Position numbers and translations under genes: made by a program. A DNA stretch of 64,000 nt from Plectosphaerella cucumerina (lineage: Eukaryota > Ascomycota > Sordariomycetes > Glomerellales > Plectosphaerellaceae): positions 2,604,001 to 2,668,000 of the forward strand of contig JAGPXD010000002.1 of NCBI GenBank assembly GCA_020746995.1, written 5' to 3'. The notes beneath the pieces were generated by a model. The model was not told the DNA's origin and did not search any database. It saw nothing but the letters and a program-made list of their open reading frames with translations. This document shows, piece after piece, positions 55,495 to 64,000 of the stretch (the first letter of the stretch is position 1; the number at the start of each line of letters is the position of its first letter).

Positions 55495-57311
55495 ATGGCT
55501 ACTGCCCAGAAGATTGATGGCGACCCCATCCACGTCGAGAGTAACGACGGAGGCCTCAACCATCTCCATAATGTCGACATCCAGAACAAGGCACTTGCCA
55601 ACCAGGCATCCGAGGCAACGGCCCAAGAGCACAGCATGGGCGTGTTCCAGGCGCTCAAGACCTACAGGCGCGCCGCTCTATGGTCGATCCGTGAGTCTCC
55701 CTCTGAGACCAATCTCTGCGGTCGAGAGACGGCAAATCGTCGTGCTGACTTCTGGTGACCAGTAATCTCAACCTCCATCATCATGGAAGGATACGATGTG
55801 ACCCTCCTCAGCTCCTTCTATGGATACCCCAGCTTCCGCGAACGGTACGGCGAGTTCCTCAACGAGAAGAACGGGTACCAGATCTCGGCCACCTGGCAGC
55901 AGCGCTTCAACTGCCTCGGCGCCATGGCCAACATCCTGGGAGCCCTGACCAACGGCTGGGCGTGCGCACGATGGGGCCACCGCCGCGTGCTCATCTTCTT
56001 CTACATCTGGCTCTCGGGCATGATCTTTATCACGTTCGTCGCCCCCAACATCTACGTCCTTCTCGTGGGCATGATCCTGTGCGGATACAGCTGGGGCGCC
56101 TTCGCGACAACTGGCCCGGCTTACGCCGCCGAGGTCACGCCGCTGGCCATCCGCGGCTACCTCACAGCGTACGTAGCCCTCTGTTGGTGCATTGGGCAGT
56201 TCATCTCGGCGGGCGTGCTGAAGGGCCTGGTCAACAACACTACGGAGTGGAGCTACCGCGTGCCCTTTGCCGTCCAGTGGGTATGGCCCGTCCCTCTGGC
56301 CATCGCGGCATACCTCGCCCCAGAGTCGCCGTGGTTCCTGGTGCGGACGGGACAGCTGGATGCGGCGAAGCGGTCTCTTGAGAGGCTTTCGCGACCGGAG
56401 CAGCATGGCGAGCTGGACGCGACGATCGCCATGATGGTCCACACGAACAAAATGGAGCTTGAAGAGCGCGCTGGTGTGACGTACTGGGATGCATTCCGTG
56501 GAACGAACCGCCGGCGTACCGAGATTGCGTGTATGGGCTTCCTCTCTCAGATCACCAACGGAGGCGCACTCTGCTATTCGGGATCCTTCTTCTTCCAGCA
56601 GACTGGCATCTCAGCGTCGGCGTCGTACGGTATCGCGCTGGGAGGTACGGGTATCGCCTTCCTCGGCACGATCATCTCATGGTTCTACATCTACCGATTT
56701 GGCCGTCGGACGATCTGGTTGAGCGGCTTCAGCATGCTGACCGCGATTCTATGGGTCATCGGGTTCCTGGCGCTGCCGAAGCAGACGAAGGCTCTGGCCT
56801 GGGCGCAGTCCCTACTGTGCGTCGTGTGGCTGGGGGCGTACTCCATGTCCGTGGGACCCATCATCTACACGCTTGTTGCAGAGGTTGGGTCGACGCGGCT
56901 TCGCACGCAGACGGTTGTGCTTGCTCGTAGTACTTACTACATTGGCAACATCATCTGTGGTGGTCTGCTTCAACCGAAGCTGATCTCTCCGGGAGCGTGG
57001 GACGCCAAGGGCAAGACGGTAAGGAGACTTGAATGCCTGAATTGGGGTATTTGCTGACGATGTTAAAGGCTTTCTTCTGGGCTGGACTTGCCACCCTGAC
57101 CCTGACTTGGGGCTATTTCCGCCTGTTCGAGACCAAGGGGAGGACCTTTGGCGAGCTGGACTTTATGGTAAGAGTCCCAAACTTGACTACTAAAGAAGAT
57201 GGTGCTAACGGATGGGTAAAGTTCCAAAAGGACGTCCCGGCGCGCAAGTCTGCCAGCTACCAGATCCCGGATGAGGAGATCTTTACGGCACAGGAGACTG
57301 AGAAGCACTGA
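55495..57311 (+). CDS. MFS sugar transporter, maltose/alpha-glucoside permease type
   Basis: Exons 55495-55690, 55763-57018, 57069-57167 and 57222-57311 join to 546 residues. ATG 55495 lies in a perfect fungal context (caccATGgct). An in-frame ATG at 55444 would add 17 residues. The MAL-type opening IIMEGYDVTLLSSFYGYP is followed by ISATWQQRFNCLGAMANILG, the R-x-G-R-R-like loop ARWGHRRVLIFF, TTGPAYAAEVTPLAIRGYLT, a PESPWFLVRTGQLDAAKRSL loop and YRFGRRTIWLSG. ARSTYYIGNIICGGLLQPKL and ETKGRTFGELDFMF close the family pattern. Twelve membrane segments are expected, and it should import maltose or related alpha-glucosides with protons. The last two introns interrupt the C-terminal cytosolic tail, as in relatives. 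Confidence 0.9.
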
Positions 57312-59511
57312 GGGCCCGGGAGCACTGACGAGGGAGAGAGGGTCGGTGCTTGCTCGCTTGAGTTCAGGGGTAGCAAACTTGGGAGAGAAGAGCTGGGTCC
57401 AGAGAAGAAAAGACTCGAAGAGGCAACTCGGGCGTAGAGTTGCTCCTGTGTATACCAACTTGCTGAATGAGCCATGTAATGCCATACCTCTGATTCCAGG
57501 TTCAGATGTCTTTCCGTCTGTCGTCGTGGCGGACCCTTATCGGTATCCTTGGCAGGGGATACTCCCAAGGGTCCACCGCCGTTTCTGGGGGACATCTCGG
57601 GATGACGTACACCTGATGTGCTTGTCCTGGGTAGGCTCGGCACAGCCTGCGCACGGGGTGCAGCGATTGGGGGGGCTGGGCTGGTTCGGGACGTCTGATG
57701 CGCCGCGGGACCAGGACCTAGTTGCCGGGCGATGGCGATACGTGGCCACAGGCTTCTGAACTCCGAGCACTCGCTCGCACTCAGGCAGGCAGGCTGGCAG
57801 GGTGTGCTGACTGTGGCCCGAGGCCGAGGGTGGCGGGCTGCATTCGGTTACTACAGGCCGTTCATGTTCGGCGTGGCGTGCTATCGCCGGGAGGGGGATA
57901 ACTTTGGGTAAGGCGTGAAGGATGCGCCCGCTGAGGAGAGTGCCATTTGCATTGCCCCCCTTGCCCCCTTCCCTTGTCTGGTCTGGGGTAGAGTGGTGCC
58001 GGAATGAAGCTTCGTGGACTCGAGGGAAGCCTGTTGCCTGGGATGATGAGACGAGTTGCTGGGTTTCTTCTTGCAGTTGGCGTCGAGCTTGTTTCGAAGC
58101 GGGTCGAGAGCCGTTGGGGTCTTTGGGGTTCGAGGTTGTGGACGCCGCCCTGGCCGCCACTGCGTGGGATGTGGGATGGGCTTGAGCTTGGCTGGACGTT
58201 CAAGGTTGCTTGCGTCCATTGATCGCTGCGGAGGGACCTCCGGCCTCCATTGGATGAGGGGGGATGGAGTCACACGCCGAGCGGATGGATGGGCGACTTA
58301 TTTCCGGGGGGGATATCTTGGGATTTGTTCTCCTGTCTGCAGGGTGGCAGCTGGGTGGCCCCCGAGGTCGGTCGGGGCCAATGGCTCGTAACTCCTCACG
58401 TCGTTCGCTGCATCAAAGACATGGCGGATACTCGGGCAAATGGCCGATGCGCAGGTACCCGGTGACCTCCGGTGCGCATCGGAGGGAGCGAGGGAGCGAG
58501 ATGGAAAGAGAGCGAGAGCCAAGACAGGAATGGGCGCAAGAGCGGCATAAGAGGAAAAAAAGGCCAGACCCGACGCGACTTGCAGATCCCTGCCCCCTCC
58601 ATTTTCATGCCTGCTGGGTCAAGCCGTCGCCCCCCGGGCCTCCTAGCAGTCTTGGCTCTTTGCCTGCCTGGCTGCACGGCCTGTTCTGCTGTGGTACCCG
58701 AGTCTGATAGGGACTAGAAGCACAATTCGGGGTAGCCTGGCCCACGGTCGCGGTCAAGTCGGCGGATGAGTGGGCAGGGCGTGTAGCTGACAAATTGACA
58801 AGCGTGCGACGTCGCCCATCGGATTTCTTCCCCTCTTCTCGATGCGATTCTCTCCCGCTCCACCCGTGACTCCCTCCCTCAACCACCACACCGCACACAC
58901 CACTCTCATACTGCACTTGCACTGCAGCCGGTCATCCTGACAAACGATTCCCGAACACTGCAAAATCCTGCATCTCGCGAGCCCGCCCGATTCTCTCTCT
59001 CTCGTCAAACGCGGTTTGCCTGTCGCCAATCCCGATAGCCAGGACCCCTAACGTACTATCTCCCTGGACTTGCGTCACAGTCGACCGCCACCACACCCCA
59101 CCTCCGCCTTCGCCTTTCGCCTTACCTTACCTCACTCACCATACCACGTCTCCCTCTAACCAACACTCTCACAACAACACCACCACCCCTGGTCGCCGTG
59201 CCCGTCTTGCCACATCGCCTTCGCCTCCGTTTTGTTTCTTTTCTCCGTATCCATCCCATTCATCACCCGCCTACTCATCCTCCTCGACCTACGGGGAGCA
59301 TAGGTGCCTGGCCCTGTCAAACTCCGCAAACCCACCCGCCTCCTTCGCCCCTCGTCCTCGTGTCTTGCCGTTTGGTCCTACCTTGACCTGGTTCCAGACG
59401 GCCGAGATCCTTTGTCGACTGTCGCCTTGAGGCAGTCTGTCCCGCACTACTCCCCTCGCCTCGCCTCACCCAGCCCATCCCGCCCTCGATACCCTTCCTC
59501 CGCCGCCCACA
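57312..59511. promoter_or_regulatory. 2.2-kb promoter and long leader of the AP-1 gene
   Basis: No ORF is convincing. From about 59090 to 59510 the sequence is pyrimidine-rich, like a long 5' leader. Short upstream ATGs occur in it, so translation of AP-1 may be modulated by uORFs, which I did not resolve. Confidence 0.4.
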
Positions 59512-61381
59512 ATGTCTTCCGGCACGACTCACGACGACGCTGGGCGCTTCTTCCTGACGCCCCAGCAGCAGAGCCTGCTCTTCGCCGCTCTCAATTCCAA
59601 CAAGACCGTCCCTGCTCCTACCCAGTCTGTCGCCAATAAGGGCATGACCATGACCCCCGACTCGTACCAGTCCTCCCCCGTCATCGACGGTGGCGCCGTG
59701 GACAACTCCTTCCTTCCCAATTACGACTATGGCGACTTTGGCGACACCAGCTTCGACTTCAGTTTCGCCGACGACAGCCAGGCCAGCATGATTGGCGAAC
59801 TTCCGGGCTCTTCTGTCATCAAGTCGGAGCCATCGGAGAACGACTCCTCTGACAAGCGTGCCCACCCCGATGACGAGGATGACGATGAGGACGTCGGCAG
59901 CGACCCCAAGAGGCGTGAGAGCACCGACAAGGCCCCCAAGAAGCCTGGTCGCAAGCCCCTGACTTCAGAGCCCACTTCTGTACGTTCATCCGCCGTCCTC
60001 CATCAAGCATCGACAATGGCTAACATTCTTCCTCCCCCAGAAGCGCAAGGCACAGAACCGCGCCGCCCAGCGGGCCTTCCGGGAACGCAAGGAGAAGCAC
60101 CTCAAGGATCTGGAAACCAAGGTCGACGAGTTGCAGAAGGCATCCGAGGCCGCCAACAACGAGAACGAACTCCTCCGCCGCCAGGTCGGCAAGATGACAT
60201 CTGAGTTGAACGAGTACAAGACTCGTTTCAGCCTCATGCGGAATCGTTCCACATCCGCCAGCACGCCCCGCCTGGGCTTCGGCGCCCCCGCCGTTGGCAA
60301 CCTTAACGACGTCAATTTCCAGTTTGAGTTCCCCAAGTTCGGCGTCCTCCCCGGCCCTCAGACGGCGAACAAGCCCTCTCCGCCCAAGCCCGCCTCCAAC
60401 GGCTCTCCCCTCGCCTCCCTCGGCGGAAGCAAGCCACTAAGCCCCGCCCAGTCCAACCCGAGGTCCAAGGAGAACAGCATTAGCCCCGTCATGTCTAACA
60501 ACAACTTCAACATGTCCAAGGAGGACATGGCCAACTTCTCCACCTTCTTCGACCCATCCCTCGCCCGCGCCTCCATGTCCACTTCGCGCGCCAGCCTGGA
60601 CTCCGGCCCTCACAGCATGCACAACGGCACCTCGACGAGTTCTCCGTCGGCCTCGTCTCAGTCCAACGGCGGTGGCCCCAGCTCCTCGTGCGGTACATCC
60701 CCCGAGCCCTTCACCCAGTCTCCGATGGGCTTCAAGCCCGTCGACACCATGACCACCATTGGCGAGGAGCATTCGGGTATGGGTACCAACCAGAACGTCA
60801 ACCTCTTCGGCGGCATGAACACCAACAGCTTTGACTGGCTCGCCCAGCAAAACGGCGGCAACTTTGACCCCCAACTGTTTGGCGACTACCGCGAGCCCCA
60901 GGAGAACATCCTCTCTACAAACACGTTTGACGACACCTTCTTCAACGAGGCCTTTGACAACGACTTCTTCTTCCCCTACAATGTGGCGCCCAGCCCAAAC
61001 ATGGCCAAGAAGACCCCTCACGCCAACCTCATCGACCAGATCGACGCGGCCAAGAACAACGTCGACGACTTCACTCCCGTCGTCCCCGACGGCAAGCCCC
61101 AGGTCAACTGCAACCAAGTCTTGTACGTACCTCCGCCCCACGCCCCCGTTCCAACCTCTGACGGTCCCCCCAGCGCCAGCCTCGCAAACTGCCCCAAGGT
61201 CCAGAGCGGCGAGTTCGACCTCGACGGCCTCTGCTCCGAGCTGCAGAAAAAGGCAAAGTGTTCCGGCGAGGGCCCCACCGTCTCCGAGGTCGACTTCCAG
61301 ACCGTGGTGAACAAGTGGATGGGCAAGGACACGGCCGACTGCATCACCGCCTCCCTCTCCGGGAACAAGGGCTCGGCCTGA
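59512..61381 (+). CDS. YAP1: AP-1-like bZIP transcription factor (Yap1/Pap1 type)
   Basis: Exons 59512-59979, 60041-61122 and 61174-61381 join to 585 residues. The basic region (KRKAQNRAAQRAFRERKEKH, from residue 157) carries the Yap-specific Gln and Phe, followed by a leucine zipper (LKDLETKVDEL...). A central Ser/Pro/Asn-rich activation region contains the n-CRD-like PSSSCGTSPEPFTQSP. The C-terminal redox domain has VNCNQV, NCPKVQSGEFDLDGLCSEL, KAKCSGEG and KDTADCITASL. In this family, peroxide-induced disulfides between n- and c-CRD hide the export signal and drive nuclear accumulation. Intron 2 (51 nt, GTACGT..CTGAC..CAG) is a multiple of three without stops. Removing it restores family spacing between the first two c-CRD cysteines. 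Confidence 0.93.
61123..61173 (+). other. In-frame 51-nt intron within the AP-1 redox domain
   Basis: Donor GTACGT, branch CTGAC and acceptor CCCCCAG are all good. The length is 17 codons with no stop, so retention would insert a Pro-rich peptide (VPPPHAPVPTSDG...) inside the c-CRD. Confidence 0.75.
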
Positions 61382-62612
61382 GGGCAACAACGGTGCCCCA
61401 ATGACGACCAACGACGCGCCCGCGGGCGCGCCGTATGACGAACAACACACCGGATGGCCCCGAATGAGGAGGAATGGCGTTCATGGTACTGGAGGTCTCA
61501 CTGAAAACAACCACGGCAAGGGGGGCATGCCTCAACGGCCACCCCCGGTGGGATATGGATGCATCGTCATCAACGGACGGCGTCGAAGAACCGGACAGAT
61601 GAAACTTGGGTTTGGTTTTGTGTCTTTTTCTTCCTTCCTTCATGTCTTGTGGTTTTATTCACTAGAGGCAACGTCGTCCTTCGAGGGACCGGCGAGCCTT
61701 TCGGGGGCGATTGTCTTAACAACAACAACAACATCAAGATGACGATGAGGAGGCAGGCAGAATACTGGTGCGCGGCACATGGACGGCTGAGGCTGAGTGG
61801 GGTCGACGCATTTGGTTTGTTTCTACAGATGATACCGCAATGAAATCTCCCAGATGAACACAGGAAGCGCACATGCTCTTTGTGATGCGGGGCGTCTAAA
61901 TATGTGCCCAGAGCCCAAAGCGCCCGCCTTCATCACCCGTTCCCCTGCCCCGCCTACGTCTCTCGTCTAGTCTCGTCTGCAATGTAAGAACAAGAAGCCT
62001 GCAGACACAAAACATGGCCAGCCTCCCAAGCACCCCCCGTCAGATCCACAATGTGGGAAAACAGTAAATGGTATCAATTAGTATAAAAACACATTCGCAC
62101 GCATCAATGCCGAACTCCAGGCTCGATGGCCTTGCAGTGGGGGGTTGCAAAGTACTCCGTCTTCGGGAGTCGTCACCGTGTTGCCATGCCTTTCGGATGC
62201 CCCATAGCCCCCCGATGAGGGGCCAGGCCCTCGTGCGTGTCTTCCGAGCCGTCGGAGTCCATGATGTTTCTGTCCAGTCCCTTTGTCTGTCCAATCTCTT
62301 TGGTCAGATAGTTCCCCGTCTGGTCATATCCGGGGAACGAGTTCTCCATCCGTGCGGCACGACAAGGCTGAACCTCGCGAGAGGCAAGTAGTCCCTATGT
62401 CGTCGTCGGATTCCGAGTACCCATCGTCTTCGTCGTCTTGCGCCACATCTGACCATGCGCTGGTAGAGTGGATTTCCAGCACCAAGTCAGGCCAGCAGCA
62501 TATGACTATGCCGCCGGCGGCGGCGGAAACCGTCTCAGGCACGGCGACGTCGAGTGTAGAGTCCATCTGTCACACCGAACCAAGAAAGAGCCGTCTGCAT
62601 CGCATCTTGCCT
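61382..62612. other. Convergent intergenic spacer
   Basis: 1.2 kb between AP-1 (+) and the kinase (-), holding both 3' UTRs. A small AAC repeat lies near 61717-61733. No supported gene. Confidence 0.45.
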
Positions 62613-64000
62613 CTAGCCGATGACGACGCGGGCGCCCTCCTTGCCCAGAACACCTCGCTCTTTGGGTTTGGGGCTGTGGCCGCGCCCCTTCTTCCGGCTG
62701 AGGAAGCCAAAGACACCGCCAGATCCCTCCTTGCCGTCGCCAATGGCATTTGCGTCCGTGGGCAAGGTGGCGTCTTGCCTGGCAAGGTCTGACCAGCTTC
62801 CGCCGCCTTCCAGAGTCATCTGTACGCCGCCGCCGGGGCTCGTGATCCTCTTGGATGTCGGGGGCGCAGCGCGCTGGTTGGCGTAGCGGTCGAACTGAGG
62901 AACGGGGGGCGGGTCGGTGAGGGGTCGTAGAGGGGCCTGTGTGAGGTCGGGATGGTGAGAGTCTTGGCCAGGAGTATCATGAGGCACACCCTGCTGGTAG
63001 TGAGACTGTATCCGTCCTCCGTTCAGATTTGCCATCGCCGCAGGAGTAGCCTCATCGGTGGTAAGCGCTTGCGGCTCTGAAGATGAGGCGCCAGGGTTGG
63101 CCTGTCCGCTGCTCTCTGCTTGCTCGGTGATCCTGGAACCAAGGTTAGTGATGAGTCTTAGACTCGTCTGGTAGACAGCCACTCACTTCTTGTAGGCGGC
63201 CAGAGTGTAGTCGAATGGCATGAAATCCGTTTCGATCATCCGGTAGAGCTCGTCCTCCCTGATCTCCTTCTCCGAAGCGTCCTCCTTCAGCCGTTCTCTG
63301 GGCTTTTGCCTCCTTGCTCTCGCTTCCAGGGGTGCCTCCTCAAGGAGCAGCTCCTCGAGGTCGTAGGTGGCGTCAAAGTTGGTCTTGTCGGCGGATGGAA
63401 CAAAGACGGGCTCGATCCGCTTTTGCTCGAGCCAGTCAAAGTTGATGACGGAGAAGAACTCGTGTTGCGTGAAGCTCTCCCATGTGGCGCCCATTCTCTT
63501 GTCGCGGTTCGTCTCGAGGGCTTCGCGGATGGCGTAAAGACAAGGCAGGCTGACGGGAGGCGACGTGATGGGGTACTTGGGGTTAGCGGCCTGAATCTGT
63601 GTGCTGAGGGTGCTCTCAGAGTTTCCGTCAAAAGGTCGCTGCATATCAGGTCAATAAAAGTCACTAACGGCGTCCCATGGCACAAACCTTGTTGTAGATG
63701 CACTCATAGAACAAGACACCCAGCGACCACCAGTCTGCCCGCACGTCGTAACCCTTGCCAGCGTACACCTCTGGTGCGAGGTAGGCAAGGGTGCCAGATT
63801 TACTAGTCAGGGTCTTGCCGGGGATAACGTCCGAGGCAACGTTCTACACGTTCTGTCAGCGGCTTGGCGGGTGTATTGACGTCCAGATGGGCGTACAAAG
63901 TCTGTCAAGTGGACATGGCCATCGGCGTCGAGTAGGACGTTGTCGGGCTTGACATCCCGGTGGATGATGCCCTGACCATGGATGTACCGCAGAGCACAAC
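62613..64000 (-). CDS. YANK/STK32-like Ser/Thr kinase, C-terminal part (cut by window end)
   Basis: Visible exons are 64000-63897 (partial), 63843-63688, 63638-63187 and 63132-62613. They give about 410 residues from within the kinase domain to the stop. The catalytic loop reads IIHRDVKPDNVLLDADGH. It is followed by VHLTDFN, so the usual DFG is DFN, a hallmark of YANK (STK32) kinases of the AGC group. SGTLAYLAPEVYAGKGYDVR and DWWSLGVLFYECIYNKRPF complete subdomains VIII-IX. After the kinase fold, FDWLEQKRIEPVFVPS and DFMPFDYTLAAYKK form the AGC-like tail, then a disordered Ser/Pro/Gln-rich extension ends RGVLGKEGARVVIG. The N-terminal lobe lies beyond base 64000. Substrates of fungal YANK kinases are largely unknown. 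Confidence 0.88.

Overview
The window is nuclear DNA of a filamentous ascomycete, most likely a GC-rich Sordariomycete. This rests on many short introns (about 45-70 nt, GT..CTAAC/CTGAC..AG), a Vivid/Envoy-type LOV photoreceptor, a LaeA-like methyltransferase, an AP-1 (Yap1/Pap1) factor with its cysteine-rich domains, and a Zn2Cys6 factor next to a Dal5-type permease. Species cannot be named from sequence alone. Exon joins were worked out by hand from reading-frame continuity, splice motifs and family conservation. Nearly all joins close in frame.

0-9.7 kb: an atypical hexokinase (+) converges on the SUMO ligase NSE2 (-). A 2.7-kb control region holding several GATCGA motifs precedes a LOV photoreceptor (+). 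A small cupin (+) converges on an Fpg-type DNA glycosylase (-). 9.7-11.7 kb: what first looks like gene-poor DNA is a non-coding snoRNA host gene. Six consecutive introns each hold one box C/D snoRNA. Their guides match rRNA sites expected for yeast snR78, snR77, snR76, snR75, snR74 and snR73, in that order. 11.7-13.8 kb: a secreted serine carboxypeptidase (-).

14-24 kb looks accessory: LaeA-like methyltransferase (-), secreted arylsulfotransferase-like protein (+), Zn2Cys6 factor (-) and, divergently, a 12-exon Dal5-type permease (+). 25-49 kb is mostly housekeeping: glycerol-3-phosphate acyltransferase, Apd1-like ferredoxin, a GBD/FH3 protein without FH2, an RraA-like aldolase, a WBP2-like GRAM protein, QCR6, an HSL-family lipase with a long tail, TSR2 and a BSD protein, followed by a single-exon L-asparaginase II.

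50-55 kb is degenerate and gene-poor. It holds a pseudogene with two frameshifts and two TAG stops, an 18-bp tandem repeat just upstream of it, and a 5'-truncated ORF. 55-64 kb holds a maltose-type sugar transporter, an AP-1 bZIP factor with a 51-nt intron inside its redox domain, and the C-terminal half of a YANK/STK32-like kinase cut by the window edge.

Functional themes include light sensing (LOV protein), ribosome production (snoRNA cluster, TSR2), genome maintenance (NSE2, Fpg), lipid metabolism (acyltransferase, lipase) and oxidative stress (AP-1). Nothing indicates a plasmid, CRISPR array, rRNA operon or tRNA. The strongest observation is the snoRNA host gene, whose gene order parallels the yeast snR72-78 cluster but in intronic form.
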